49,767 nt of DNA from Planctomycetota bacterium. GTDB taxonomy: Bacteria; Planctomycetota; UBA8108; UBA1146; JAJFFE01. Positions 8,864 through 17,535 of this stretch are shown here, in pieces. Position 1 is the first letter of the stretch, and every line of letters begins with the position of its first letter. The stretch is from the NCBI GenBank assembly GCA_021776775.1, contig JAJFFE010000120.1:1-49767 (forward strand). The letters are read 5' to 3'. The translations under genes and the position numbers were made by a program. The notes beneath the pieces are model-generated. The model was not told the DNA's origin, searched no databases, and saw only the letters and a list, made by a program, of their open reading frames with translations.

Positions 8864-10441
8864 CTACCAACGCGTGGGCATGTAGTCCTTTAGGAACTGT
8901 CCCCACGTGTGTTTTCCGGTCAGGAATCCATCGAAGATCGGTGCGCAGATGCGGGCCGCGGCGTCGACGTGATCGAGCGGCGGATGGAACCCGTGCTCTT
9001 CTTGCTTCATCTTGGTGATGTGAATGGGGTCTTCGTCGGTGATCCACCCGGTATCCACACTGTTCATGTGAATGCCGTCCTTCTCGTAGTCGGGCGCGGA
9101 CGTGCGGGTCATCATGTTGAGTGACGCTTTGGCCATGTTCGTGTGCGGGTGTTTGTCCGTCTTGAACGAACGGTAGAACTGGCCCTCCATGGCCGAGACG
9201 TTGACGATGTGCTTGTCCCGCCCGGGGTGTCGAAGCATGAGCTGCTTCAACCGCGCGTTGAAAACGAACGGCGCCACCGCGTTGACCAGGTGAACCTCTA
9301 GCAACTCGACCGTCGAAACTTCCGCCAGCGGAAGTCGCCAGCTGTTGATGTCGCGGAGGTCGACTTGTTGAAGATCGGCGTCAAGCGCGCCGCCGGGGAA
9401 GAGGTGCTCGCCGACGTCGACGTCTCCGGCCACCAACGGTACTTGTGACAACGATGCCGACTGTTGGATCCCGGCCATCTGGTCCCGCTTCGTCGTGGCG
9501 ACGGACTGGTTCTCCGCGTCGGATGCTGGGCCTGCGTCGGCTAGCGCAAGGGTCGTCTTCTTGCGCAACGTCTCGTGGCTTGCGACCAGTCGTCGCGTGC
9601 TTTCGGACAGCTCATCGTAGGCAAGGGACTCGGCCTCGATGAGGTGCGCGTAGAATCCTGGGGGACGGCGCACGGTTTGACATGCGTTGTTGAGAATGAA
9701 ATCGAGCCGTTCGTAGCTCTCTTGAACGTGCTGCAGGAATGCCTCGACGCTCGGCGTGTGCCGTAGGTCGAGCCCGTAGATCTCCAGCCGGTCGTCCCAG
9801 TCGGAGAAGTCCTTCTCGTTGGCGTATCGCATGGCCGCGTCGCGCGGGAATCGTGTGGTCACGATGAGTCGGGCGCCGGCGCGAAGCAGCTTGATCCCGG
9901 TTTGGTAGCCGATCTTGACGCGCCCCCCCGTGAGCAACGCCACTCGACCGGTGAGGTCCGCGGTTTGGTTTCGCTTTGTGTGGTTGAACTCCGCGCACTC
10001 CGGGCACAACGCGTCGTAGAACGAGTGGACGTCTCTGTAGTCGGCTTTACAGATGTAGCAGGACCGCGCGTCGAGCAACTTCGGACCGGGAAGGATGCCG
10101 ACCGGGACCTCCGCGTCTCGCGGGTCTTCGTGCGGGTCGGGAGTCGGGTAGACCAGTTCGATGCGCTGGTTGCGAACGCGGGTGCGGTCGAGCAGAGCCC
10201 GGTCATGTTCTCGTCGCGTATCGCGCTCCTGCCGACGGCGCTCCTTCTTGTACGACTGACGCTCGTCTCGCGTCGGTCGGGACAGCCGGCCGCACGCTGC
10301 GAGCAACTGGTTTCGGACGTCGTTCGGGAGTCGGGCCAGCATGACGCGGTCTTCGACCAGCCGTTCGAGGCGTTCGATCACTTCGGCGAGATCGGCGGGA
10401 TCGATGGCGCCGTCGGATTCAGGGGGCAGCGGGTCGGACAC
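8864..10441 (-). CDS. Zinc-ribbon SDR-family (Rossmann) protein
   Basis: A 525-residue protein in three parts. Residues 1-100 are charged helices. A zinc-ribbon-like knuckle follows (CYIC at 128-131 and CPEC at 146-149). From about residue 165 comes a short-chain dehydrogenase fold with TGGRVKIG as the dinucleotide-binding loop, NNAC, and the strand IVNVSAMEGQF. The usual catalytic YxxxK is TNMAK, so the Tyr is replaced by Thr while Ser and Lys remain. An insert near residues 300-350, rich in Ala, Ser and Gln, separates the halves of the fold. The segment PHTNMAKASLNMMTRT is, as I recall, also seen in eukaryotic homologues, so the substitution may be a family trait. NAD(P) binding is likely; the reaction is unknown. 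It is cytoplasmic, with no signal peptide. Confidence 0.8.
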   Translation of the reverse strand: MSDPLPPESDGAIDPADLAEVIERLERLVEDRVMLARLPNDVRNQLLAACGRLSRPTRDERQSYKKERRRQERDTRREHDRALLDRTRVRNQRIELVYPTPDPHEDPRDAEVPVGILPGPKLLDARSCYICKADYRDVHSFYDALCPECAEFNHTKRNQTADLTGRVALLTGGRVKIGYQTGIKLLRAGARLIVTTRFPRDAAMRYANEKDFSDWDDRLEIYGLDLRHTPSVEAFLQHVQESYERLDFILNNACQTVRRPPGFYAHLIEAESLAYDELSESTRRLVASHETLRKKTTLALADAGPASDAENQSVATTKRDQMAGIQQSASLSQVPLVAGDVDVGEHLFPGGALDADLQQVDLRDINSWRLPLAEVSTVELLEVHLVNAVAPFVFNARLKQLMLRHPGRDKHIVNVSAMEGQFYRSFKTDKHPHTNMAKASLNMMTRTSAPDYEKDGIHMNSVDTGWITDEDPIHITKMKQEEHGFHPPLDHVDAAARICAPIFDGFLTGKHTWGQFLKDYMPTRW

Positions 10442-10757
10442 GAAGCGCTTCTCTCGGTTTCGGCGTCACTGTGGGGGCGAATCGAACCGTGCAGTTTACC
10501 CGCCGGGCGCATGAACTGGCCATGTGTGAAATCCGAACTCCGGGGGTGACGGGTTTCCGACCCGCCGGACGAGCGAATTTCAATTCAGAACACCTCTTAG
10601 GTCGCGCTGGTCGGCCCTCGCGTCGACGTGGCCGAGGGCGGCACGGGCGGTCTGTTTCGCGGTGCGTGTTCGGTCTGGGCCCGAACTCCTCTTCCGTTGT
10701 TGACGAGTTCGATCGCCCCGGCCAGGGGCACTCGTCACGAACCGAAAGGAAACCCCC
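10442..10757. other. Divergent intergenic region
   Basis: This separates the SDR gene (reading left) from the lipoprotein gene (reading right) and must hold both promoters. The final 15 bases carry the SD (AAAGGAAA) of the lipoprotein. Long ORFs crossing it on both strands are antisense shadows. No other structure was identified. Confidence 0.4.
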
Positions 10758-11432
10758 ATGTCGAAGCTGCCTGCGCCTAATCCGTCCGTGTCGAAAAGTT
10801 ACCTTCCCCTCGTGCTGCTCCTGGTCGTGGTCGCCACTGGCACCGGATGCACGGCGCTCGACAAGGCGTTCAATCCCGAGAAGTACATGACGCCGGCCGA
10901 GCGGGCGGAGCTGAAGCGCAAGCGCGACGCCTTCGCCGCTCGGAACATCCAGAACACCACCGCCGAGGGAGAGGCGCACGACGAAGCCCGTGACGCCAGC
11001 CTCGCCGGGCGGTATGCACTCGAGAAGCGAACGCCGGGTGAGTTCAGCGTGCCGTTCAAGAAGAAGAAGAAACCCGGGCACCACCGGATAGCGTCCGAGA
11101 TGACGCTCTTCGCCAACGGCAGCTGCGCGCAGCGAACTCTCGCCGATGAGCATCGTGGCGTCGACGGGAAGTGGAGCTACGGCCAGTCGCAGCCGGGGCC
11201 CGTTCGGCGTGGCCAGTGGAAGACGCAGGGTGACCAGCTCTTGGTGCGTCAAATGACCATGGAAGGCTACGGCGGCTGGGCGTCGCTGGGGTCGTACGAG
11301 AAAAAGGGTAATGCGTTGCTCATTCTCAACAAGTCAGCGCTGGAGTCGGAACTGCGAGGAGTTGCCAAGGACGACTTGGGAGGCGCGTTGGCGGCCGTCA
11401 ACAGGCACACGAATCCCTGGAAAATGCGCTGA
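10758..11432 (+). CDS. Lipoprotein of unknown function
   Basis: A 224-residue protein whose ATG is behind AAAGGAAA. Its N-terminal hydrophobic stretch (LPLVLLLVVVATGTGC) ends in a lipobox-like Cys31. A Lys/Glu-rich helix follows (AERAELKRKRDAFAA). The C-terminal part looks like a small beta-barrel of the lipocalin/'copper resistance NlpE-like' kind, with repeated Gly-Trp turns (GKWSYGQSQ, RRGQWKTQGDQLLVRQMTM, GYGGWASLGSYEKKGNALLI). A short poly-Lys run (KKKKK) sits between the two parts. The family is not recognised beyond this. It is probably anchored to a membrane in the periplasm. Confidence 0.7.
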   Translation: MSKLPAPNPSVSKSYLPLVLLLVVVATGTGCTALDKAFNPEKYMTPAERAELKRKRDAFAARNIQNTTAEGEAHDEARDASLAGRYALEKRTPGEFSVPFKKKKKPGHHRIASEMTLFANGSCAQRTLADEHRGVDGKWSYGQSQPGPVRRGQWKTQGDQLLVRQMTMEGYGGWASLGSYEKKGNALLILNKSALESELRGVAKDDLGGALAAVNRHTNPWKMR

Positions 11433-11660
11433 TGGACGGTGACGCGCAGAGCGAGAGGGTCTCGCTTTGAACGTTGAGTGAAGCAACTCTCCGCCGATCA
11501 ACCAACTTCTGGCGACGCGACGTACTGGCCTCGGCCGACGTCGCGTCGGTTCGATGGGTTCTCGGAATCTGTGGCTCCTTGTGGTTCAACGGCCGTGCGA
11601 ACCGTGGTAAGACGTGGCCCAACCATCAACAAGTTGTGCCGACGCGAAGAGAAAACCTTC

Positions 11661-13028
11661 ATGACCGAGCCCGAGGAATCGCCGCAGGATACCGAGGAGG
11701 CCTTGAACTCCTTGCTGGAGTCCGAGGCTGATAACGATCAGGTCGATCAGTTTCTCGACGAGTTGTCGGCGAGCGATGCCGCGCGGGCGGTGTCGCGACT
11801 CGACTGGGAAGCTCAAGAGCGACTGCTGACGAGGCTCAGCCCATCGCAAGCGGCGCACTTGGTCGTGGAGCTGTGCGAAGTCCAAGCGGCGGGGCTGCTG
11901 GACGGACTCGACCCTTCGGCGGCCGCGGAGATCCTTCACGAACTGCCGGGCGACGAGCGCGTCGATCTTCTCAGTGAGCTACCCGAGTCGAGCGCAGAGA
12001 CCATTCTCGAGGAGATGTCTCCCGAGGACGCGGAACTGTCGCGTCGTCTCGGTGCTTACGATAGTGATTCCGCCGGCGGGTTGATGATCGCCGAGCTCGT
12101 CACGTATCCGGCTGGAGCCACCGTCGGCGACGTGGTCAAGGACCTTCGCCGTCAAGCGACGGTCTATCGCGACTACCAAGTGCAGTACCTGTACATTGTC
12201 GACGATCAAAGTCGACTGGTCGGCGTCTTACCGTTGCGTCGCCTCTTGCAGGCAGAAGACGACACTCAGGTTGATGAAGCGATGATTCCTGATCCGCTGA
12301 CGGTGCTCGACCAGGACACCCTCGAGGAGTTGATCGACTTCTTCGATCGTCACCACTTCCTAGCTGTGCCGGTGGTCGACGCCGACGGGCGTCTGGTCGG
12401 TGTTGTGCACAACGAAGCGGTCAACGAAGCAGAGCACGACCGCAGCGACGACGACTACCGCAAGGCGAGTGGTCTGGTGCGCGAAGAGTTACGATCGATG
12501 CCGCTCTTGCTCAGATCGCGACGGCGACTGTCGTGGCTCTCGGTCAACATCGTGCTGAACATTGTGGCTGCGAGTGTCATCGCGGCGTACCAGGAGACCT
12601 TGGCCGAAGCGATCGCCCTCGCGGTGTTCTTGCCGGTGATCTCGGACATGAGCGGCTGTTCCGGGAATCAAGCGGTCGCCGTCAGCATGCGAGAGCTTTC
12701 GCTCGGACTCGTGCGAACGAACGAAAAACGGTACGTCTTCATCAAGGAAGCGTCGGTCGGCGTGATCAACGGAATCATGCTCGGAGCGATGGTGGCGGGG
12801 GCGGCCTACTTATGGAAAGGGAATCCCTACCTAGGTGCCGTCGTCGGATTAGCGCTCGCGATCAATACCATCATCGCCGTGATCGTCGGCGGAATCGTTC
12901 CCTTGGTCCTCAAGCATTGGGGCAAAGACCCGGCGCTGGCCGCGGGACCCATTCTCACCACCGTGACGGACATCTGCGGGTTCTTCCTGGTCTTCGCATT
13001 GGCCTCGGGCGTCTTGGACCGGCTCTAG
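11661..13028 (+). CDS. mgtE: MgtE-type magnesium transporter
   Basis: A 455-residue protein with the full MgtE domain order. An N-terminal helical superhelix (about residues 30-130, LSPSQAAHLVVEL, ILHELPGDERVDLLSELP) is followed by a CBS pair (about 140-260, DDQSRLVGVLPLRRLL and DADGRLVGVVHNEAV). The membrane domain of five helices comes last, from about 305. It includes LPVISDMSGCSGNQ, the equivalent of the conserved GGNAGTQ pore segment. The family is a homodimeric Mg2+ channel gated by Mg2+ binding to the N and CBS domains. The frame is open from 11478, but the ATG at 11661 begins the natural protein, behind GAAGAGAAAA. The usual pore GGNAGxQ reads SGCSGNQ here, a mild deviation also seen in MgtE-like paralogues, so Mg2+ specificity is likely but not certain. 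Confidence 0.92.
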   Translation: MTEPEESPQDTEEALNSLLESEADNDQVDQFLDELSASDAARAVSRLDWEAQERLLTRLSPSQAAHLVVELCEVQAAGLLDGLDPSAAAEILHELPGDERVDLLSELPESSAETILEEMSPEDAELSRRLGAYDSDSAGGLMIAELVTYPAGATVGDVVKDLRRQATVYRDYQVQYLYIVDDQSRLVGVLPLRRLLQAEDDTQVDEAMIPDPLTVLDQDTLEELIDFFDRHHFLAVPVVDADGRLVGVVHNEAVNEAEHDRSDDDYRKASGLVREELRSMPLLLRSRRRLSWLSVNIVLNIVAASVIAAYQETLAEAIALAVFLPVISDMSGCSGNQAVAVSMRELSLGLVRTNEKRYVFIKEASVGVINGIMLGAMVAGAAYLWKGNPYLGAVVGLALAINTIIAVIVGGIVPLVLKHWGKDPALAAGPILTTVTDICGFFLVFALASGVLDRL

Positions 13029-13360
13029 TGTCCTGTATCGTAAGTTCGTCCGAATAATCCGGCGAGTAGCTTTGCGCTCTGGCTAGGCGCGCCGGCGCCG
13101 TCGTATTGGTAACTAGGAACGGGCCAGCGCCGAGCGGAAAAACTTCCAGGAGGCGCAACAACGCCAGAGCGGAAAGCGGCCGGCGGTTATCGGGCGAACT
13201 ATGTGTGCCATTTGCCCCGCAAATGCGCCGTCGCGCCCTTACCGGATGACGCACCAGCACGACGTGTGGTTCAACTCCAGAAGGCACGGGGCAAGAACCT
13301 GAACGCCATGCTAAACGCCAACCTATGAGTCCGGGTTAGCCAGAGGCTCGACGCCACACC
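13029..13360. other. Gene-free region between convergent genes
   Basis: No plausible gene was found in any frame. It contains the palindromic stretch GGCGCGCCGGCGCC and scattered GC-rich repeats that may act in termination for both flanking genes. No mobile element ends were seen. Confidence 0.4.
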
Positions 13361-15298
13361 CTACTTGCGTGCGACGAGCATGAGAATCCCAGCCGCCATG
13401 TCTCGCATGGTCTGCGATGGGCCCAGACTGTCGATGATCGTGCGCATCTTCTTCTCGACGTGCACAGGCTCTTGCGTGAGCAGCCATGCGACGGTCCACG
13501 CATACACACGATCCGCGAGCACATGTTGGTGCTCGCGGGCGTAGGCGGCCCGTTCGAGATGACGCTGCGCCAGAGACATGGGATCTTTTCCCGCCGCCGT
13601 GAGTCGTTTCCGGATCGCTTGTAGAGCGGGGTCGAGAAGTGGGAGCAGCGACATGTCGTTGGGTAAATTCGACTCGAGCAGCTTGATGGTGAAGCCGTCG
13701 CCGAAGTCACCCAAGCGGCTGACGGCTGCGCTCCACGCGGGATGAAGCGGGTCGAGCGCAATGCGATGCACTTCGAGATTAACCTCCGGATGCTTTGCGT
13801 AGGTGTACGCCAAGAACGCCGCTTCACGAACCTCACGCCATCGCTTGCTGTCGTGCCAGATAGCACTCAGGGTTTCACGAGGGATGTGCTCAGGCGGAAT
13901 GAACGTGTATCCCAACAATGCATGCTGCTGGAGATCCGGCCGCGAGTGGTGGGTCAGGTCGGCCAGGACCTTCGCGTACGGGGATGCATGGTCGTAACGG
14001 CGGACGAACCCGTCGATCTCGCGAGTCACCTGGTGCAGGTACGTCTTGCCCGGATCTGCCTGACGGCGATCGAGAAAGTCCTCGATCGCGCCGGTCCGCC
14101 CGAGGTGGGAGAACACATCCGCTTCCGTGAGGGGCGGCAGCGATCGTGACTCCGAAGGGTCGATTTTCTGTGCGAGCAGCTGCTTGTACATGTTCGGCGC
14201 TTGCTTCTGCGCCTCTGGATACTTGTTGAACCACGCGAGGGCCGCGCGCGGGTCGCCTTCGCTGAACTCTAGATTTGCCGCAGTCATGGTGTGGCCGTCG
14301 GTGGCGCGCGCGCACCAGAGAGCGAGTCGCAACGCTCGTGTCGAGCCGAACGCGCGCAGGGTCGGACCTATTTTCCAGACGTAGTACTGTCGAGGTTTGT
14401 AGACCGCCAACCATTCGAGCAGCTCGAACTCGCCACGTTGTGCAAAGAACCGCACCCACTGCGAACCCTCAATCTCGGTGGCGACCTGCAAGTGTTCGTT
14501 CAGCAAAACCCAGCGACCTTCGATATCGCGCGGTTCCCACTCGGCTGGGTCGAACCACGGTGGTTGAGCGGTCAGGTTAGCGACACTGCCGTCGAGCGTG
14601 TTGAATGCGAACAAGCCGGCCGGGAGAATGGCGTGGGGCGATGGGTCGTGGCGAACGACTTCGACGATGCGTCCTTCGATGGGGCGCTCGGCGTGATAGT
14701 CGAGCTCGACAGTTATCTTCAATCGAGCTTCCGTGTCGACACTCCAAGTCGTGACGTGCCGGCCGTTGCCGCTGAGCTTGGTCGACAACTCGATCGACAG
14801 CGGGTAGCGCGTCGAAGTTTGGGCGAGGTAGTCGACCGATCCCGACGAGAGGCGTCGCATCGGAAGGGTGCCAACGCGAGCGACGGTGAACTCGCCGGCC
14901 GTTTGCCGACCGGTCGCCACGTCTCGATTCGTTCCCGAGAGCGATCGTTGATGATGAACCAACATCCGCAGCTCCTCGGCGGTGATCCGGTTGGTGCCCG
15001 ACAGCGAATCGTAGCCGGGAGGGGCGGCAATTCTTGGATCGACGGCGCTGACGCCGAGCACCAAGCTGGCAGTGCCGGGTTGTGTTCCGCGAAGCAGCCT
15101 GATTTCAATGTGGGCGTCCGGGCGACCGGAGTCGTGATCCTCGTGCGTGTAGTCGATCACGTGAAGTAGGTCGGTCGTGACTGGGGGTGACGGCTCTCCG
15201 CCGGCGAGCGGCATATCCACCCCTGAGGCCCAGGGGCTGAGTATCAGAGTTGTGGAGAGCACGACAGCGGCCGAGAAGAGCATGCGCGAGTTGGACAC
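13361..15298 (-). CDS. Large secreted protein of unknown function
   Basis: A 645-residue protein with an N-terminal signal peptide (MLFSAAVVLSTTLILSPWASG). The first half is beta-rich (for example GRHVTTWSVDTEARLKITVE). The second half is helical and resembles HEAT/ARM or TPR-like repeats (REVREAAFLAYTYAKHPEVN, HPAWSAAVSRLGDFGDGFTI, SLLPLLDPALQAIRKRL), ending in MRDMAAGILMLVARK. It is predicted to be periplasmic or extracytoplasmic. The frame is open up to 15436. The GTG at 15298 is preferred because AAAGG lies 8 nt upstream and the signal peptide begins there; the ATG at 15337 lacks an SD. The family is not recognised. The spacing to the VOC gene upstream (about 150 nt) does not argue for an operon. 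Confidence 0.75.
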   Translation of the reverse strand: MSNSRMLFSAAVVLSTTLILSPWASGVDMPLAGGEPSPPVTTDLLHVIDYTHEDHDSGRPDAHIEIRLLRGTQPGTASLVLGVSAVDPRIAAPPGYDSLSGTNRITAEELRMLVHHQRSLSGTNRDVATGRQTAGEFTVARVGTLPMRRLSSGSVDYLAQTSTRYPLSIELSTKLSGNGRHVTTWSVDTEARLKITVELDYHAERPIEGRIVEVVRHDPSPHAILPAGLFAFNTLDGSVANLTAQPPWFDPAEWEPRDIEGRWVLLNEHLQVATEIEGSQWVRFFAQRGEFELLEWLAVYKPRQYYVWKIGPTLRAFGSTRALRLALWCARATDGHTMTAANLEFSEGDPRAALAWFNKYPEAQKQAPNMYKQLLAQKIDPSESRSLPPLTEADVFSHLGRTGAIEDFLDRRQADPGKTYLHQVTREIDGFVRRYDHASPYAKVLADLTHHSRPDLQQHALLGYTFIPPEHIPRETLSAIWHDSKRWREVREAAFLAYTYAKHPEVNLEVHRIALDPLHPAWSAAVSRLGDFGDGFTIKLLESNLPNDMSLLPLLDPALQAIRKRLTAAGKDPMSLAQRHLERAAYAREHQHVLADRVYAWTVAWLLTQEPVHVEKKMRTIIDSLGPSQTMRDMAAGILMLVARK

Positions 15299-15444
15299 GA
15301 GAGCGACCTTTCGTTTCGGACGAATCGAGTATCGCATCGTTATCGTCAGACGCCAGGGAGGAGACGTCACGGCCGAGTAACGGTCGTGCGCGACCCCGAA
15401 AGGAAGGGCGGATCGTGGAGTGGCGGGAGCCGCCACCGAGACGG

Positions 15445-15864
15445 CTACTCGGGCAGGGGGGCGATCAGAACCAAGCCGCCGCCAAAGGGATCGGTCACCG
15501 GGCAGAATCGCACGGGGCGGTACATGAGTTGATCGCTTGGCGGCTCACCGGTCGCGCCGGCCGCTAGGAATGCCGCGTGCAACCGGTTGGCTTCTTCGAC
15601 CGACTGCATTCGGATGATGATCTCAGAGTTGGTGGGGGCGCCAGCCTTCCCGCGCAAGAGCGTCAACCACGAATCGCCGAGCTCCCAACCTCGCGTGTCG
15701 TCGCCTTCCACATACGCCGGCGGACCGAGCACGTTCGAGTAGAAGTTGACCGCCCCGTCATAGTCACCATAAAACTGGGCGACGTCACGTAGGCCGACGA
15801 ACGCGAAGCGCGGTGAAGGCGCGGGGTGTACGAAGAACTGTTCACGATAGCTGTCGTAGTCCAC
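15445..15864 (-). CDS. VOC-superfamily (glyoxalase/bleomycin-resistance-like) protein
   Basis: A 139-residue single-domain protein with two beta-alpha-beta-beta-beta modules. The first is FVGLRDVAQFYGDYDGAVNFY-type and the second is IIIRMQSVEEANRLHAAF ... CPVTDPFGGGLVLIAPL. The C-terminal DPFGG turn is typical of PhnB/glyoxalase-like proteins. The start at GTG 15864 follows GCGAGGA with 7 nt spacing; the frame also allows a GTG at 15885. The metal ligands expected of a true glyoxalase (His/Glu at the strand starts) are not clearly present, so it may bind rather than convert its ligand. The substrate is unknown. Confidence 0.8.
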   Translation of the reverse strand: MDYDSYREQFFVHPAPSPRFAFVGLRDVAQFYGDYDGAVNFYSNVLGPPAYVEGDDTRGWELGDSWLTLLRGKAGAPTNSEIIIRMQSVEEANRLHAAFLAAGATGEPPSDQLMYRPVRFCPVTDPFGGGLVLIAPLPE

Positions 15865-16037
15865 GAGTGTTCCTCGCTCTCTCACACTCTATGTGTCGGG
15901 CATCTCGTTGCGACGAAGTTCCATCCCGATAGCTCGCCGAAAACGAAGGTCCAAGTGGACGCTGTGCAGATGATCCACTTCTACGTGATTGGATCAATGA
16001 CTCGGGACGGCGCAGCGAAAATCGGTGCGGGTGTCGG

Positions 16038-17015
16038 CTACAGATCCAACTCGATCCATGCCGGGTCGTGGTCGCTGCCGTCTCCGCCGTGCCGGGTTCG
16101 TCGATCGATGGTCGCGCTGATCACGCTCGCCGCTAGACGTTGACTCACCCAGATTTGATCGAGCAGTTCGTACCGTGGTAGTTCGGGTCCCGGAGGGTTG
16201 TAGCGATGGGTCCACGCCGGACCGGTGGGACCCGGGCCCTGACCGGTAGTTTCCGCTTTCGCGGGTCGCGTTTCGATCGGGTCGAGAAGTGCGTTTACCA
16301 AGGGGACGCCGTCCGAGATGAGCATCCCGGCCAAGTCTGGCGAGTGAGGCGGATCGTTCATATCGCCCGCCAGAACGAACTTGCTGTTGGGGCGCTCCAT
16401 TTTGCTGAGGATGGCTCCGATGGTCTCAGCTTGTCGTCGTCGGCGCTCATTGGAGCGCGCTGCTTCCGCGACGGGATCGGCCGCATTTGCGGGGACGTAG
16501 TGGCTCTTCAAGTGTGTGTTGTAGAGGTTGAAGAGTTTGTCTCCCGATGAGTCGAGTACCGTTACTTGCAACAAGTCCCGGCTGAAAACGCGTTTTGATC
16601 GGTCGCTGGAGTGCGTCGCGGTTTGGTGAGAAACGATGGGGCCAATCGGCAACTTGGACAACACACCGACATCGATCAACCGCCCATCGTTGCCTTCGAC
16701 GAGTACTTGATGGGGATACATCGAGCCGAGGTAGTCACGGTTGAACTTCCGCAGGAGCTCGATGTGTTCGACCTCTTGTACGGCGAGCACATCCGCGTTC
16801 ATCACTTCGCGGATTCGGCGTGCGATTCTAGTCGTGGACGCGGCGTCTTTCTCCTTGATGAGGCGACCGAAGAACGACCGAACGTCGAACGATCCTTCGG
16901 CGAAGGTCAGCGTGACCCCACCCGACGGCTGGCCGGGATCTTCCGAAACTTGAGCGCTGAAATTGAACCGGGAAAAGAGATTGTTGAGATTGAACGTTCC
17001 GACCGTGACAACCAT
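16038..17015 (-). CDS. Endonuclease/exonuclease/phosphatase (EEP) family protein
   Basis: A 325-residue EEP-fold protein with the full motif series: GTFNLNNLF at the N-terminus, VLAVQEVEH (metal-binding Glu), DVGVLSKLP, NLYNTHLKSH, FVLAGDMNDPPHSPD (Asp/Asn catalytic pair), LLDQIWVS and a C-terminal GSDHDPAWI with the catalytic His. These bind Mg2+ and cleave phosphodiester or phosphomonoester bonds. The substrate could be DNA, lipid head group or inositol phosphate and cannot be told here. There is no signal peptide, so it is probably cytoplasmic. The ATG follows GGAGAG at 5-6 nt. It lies 141 nt downstream of the Sec-containing ArsC-like gene, with a hairpin between them, so co-transcription is doubtful. 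Confidence 0.88.
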   Translation of the reverse strand: MVVTVGTFNLNNLFSRFNFSAQVSEDPGQPSGGVTLTFAEGSFDVRSFFGRLIKEKDAASTTRIARRIREVMNADVLAVQEVEHIELLRKFNRDYLGSMYPHQVLVEGNDGRLIDVGVLSKLPIGPIVSHQTATHSSDRSKRVFSRDLLQVTVLDSSGDKLFNLYNTHLKSHYVPANAADPVAEAARSNERRRRQAETIGAILSKMERPNSKFVLAGDMNDPPHSPDLAGMLISDGVPLVNALLDPIETRPAKAETTGQGPGPTGPAWTHRYNPPGPELPRYELLDQIWVSQRLAASVISATIDRRTRHGGDGSDHDPAWIELDL

Positions 17016-17138
17016 GGTTCTCTCCAGAGCTGCAGGGACGTCGAAGGCGAGGCGCCGATCGTGATTCTAGATAGTGCCTTGCCCCACGAGGGTAGCCGCC
17101 GCCGGAAGCTCGAGATCTCGCGCGACATGACTTTTCGG

Positions 17139-17155
17139 CCGGGCCTCTAGCCCGG
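17139..17155 (-). terminator. Hairpin directly after the ArsC-like gene
   Basis: CCGGGC / GCCCGG inverted repeat with a 5-nt loop, just past the TAG stop. It is short and has no T tract, so termination is plausible but inferred. Confidence 0.45.
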
Positions 17156-17156
17156 A

Positions 17157-17507
17157 CTAGATGAGCACGTCGTCGTACTTCTCTTCGTTGAAACCGACGA
17201 GCAGAGTCTTCCCGCGTACGATCGCCGGGGCCCGAAGGTTGCCGGTGGGGCCGAGGATGGCGGCGAGCGCGTCGTCCTTCGATGAAGGGTCTTTCGCTAG
17301 ATCGAACTCGACGACCTTCTTGCCCTTCATGGCAATCACCCGAGACGCCGCGTCGAGAATCTCGAGCGCTTCCGACCTCGTGTGTGTTTCTTTCTTGGCG
17401 TTTACGGTCGTACGAATGGAGATGTCGTGTTTGCTCAGGAACTCCTGAGATCGAGTGCACGACGTTCAGCTGCCGCGGTGGTAGTACCAGTCGATGGCGG
17501 CGACCAT
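17157..17507 (-). CDS. Candidate selenoprotein: ArsC/Spx-like thioredoxin-fold protein with U-x-x-C
   Basis: A 116-residue thioredoxin-fold protein if TGA at 17468-17466 is read as Sec14. The N-terminal strand DWYYHRGS runs into U-T-S-C, a redox motif where CxxC is normal in glutaredoxin/ArsC-like proteins. It continues with TRSQEFLSKHDISIRTTV. The C-terminal half has the ArsC-like NLRAPAIVRGKTLLVGFNEE segment with the cis-Pro strand. The ATG sits behind a perfect AAGGAG at 7 nt, well upstream of the TGA, so the start is not an accident. The GTG-initiated 60-residue fragment lacks the active site. Family knowledge: such proteins are thiol oxidoreductases, and arsenate-reductase-like selenoproteins have been reported from marine metagenomes, as I recall. 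It lies 28 nt downstream of the 415-residue protein gene and is probably co-transcribed with it. Confidence 0.82.
17434..17449 (-). promoter_or_regulatory. Putative bacterial SECIS hairpin
   Basis: On the coding strand CTCAGG pairs perfectly with CCTGAG around the tetraloop AGTT, with G at loop position 2. The loop begins 22 nt after the TGA. Both the distance and the G near the loop start match the bacterial SECIS pattern. Confidence 0.7.
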
Positions 17508-17535
17508 GAGGGCTCCTTTTGGCTTGTTCGGCGGT

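Noticed and set aside
17139..17155. Hairpin as an alternative SECIS for the ArsC-like gene
   Set aside because: It lies after the stop codon, over 300 nt from the TGA. Bacterial SECIS elements sit right behind the UGA, where another hairpin fits.
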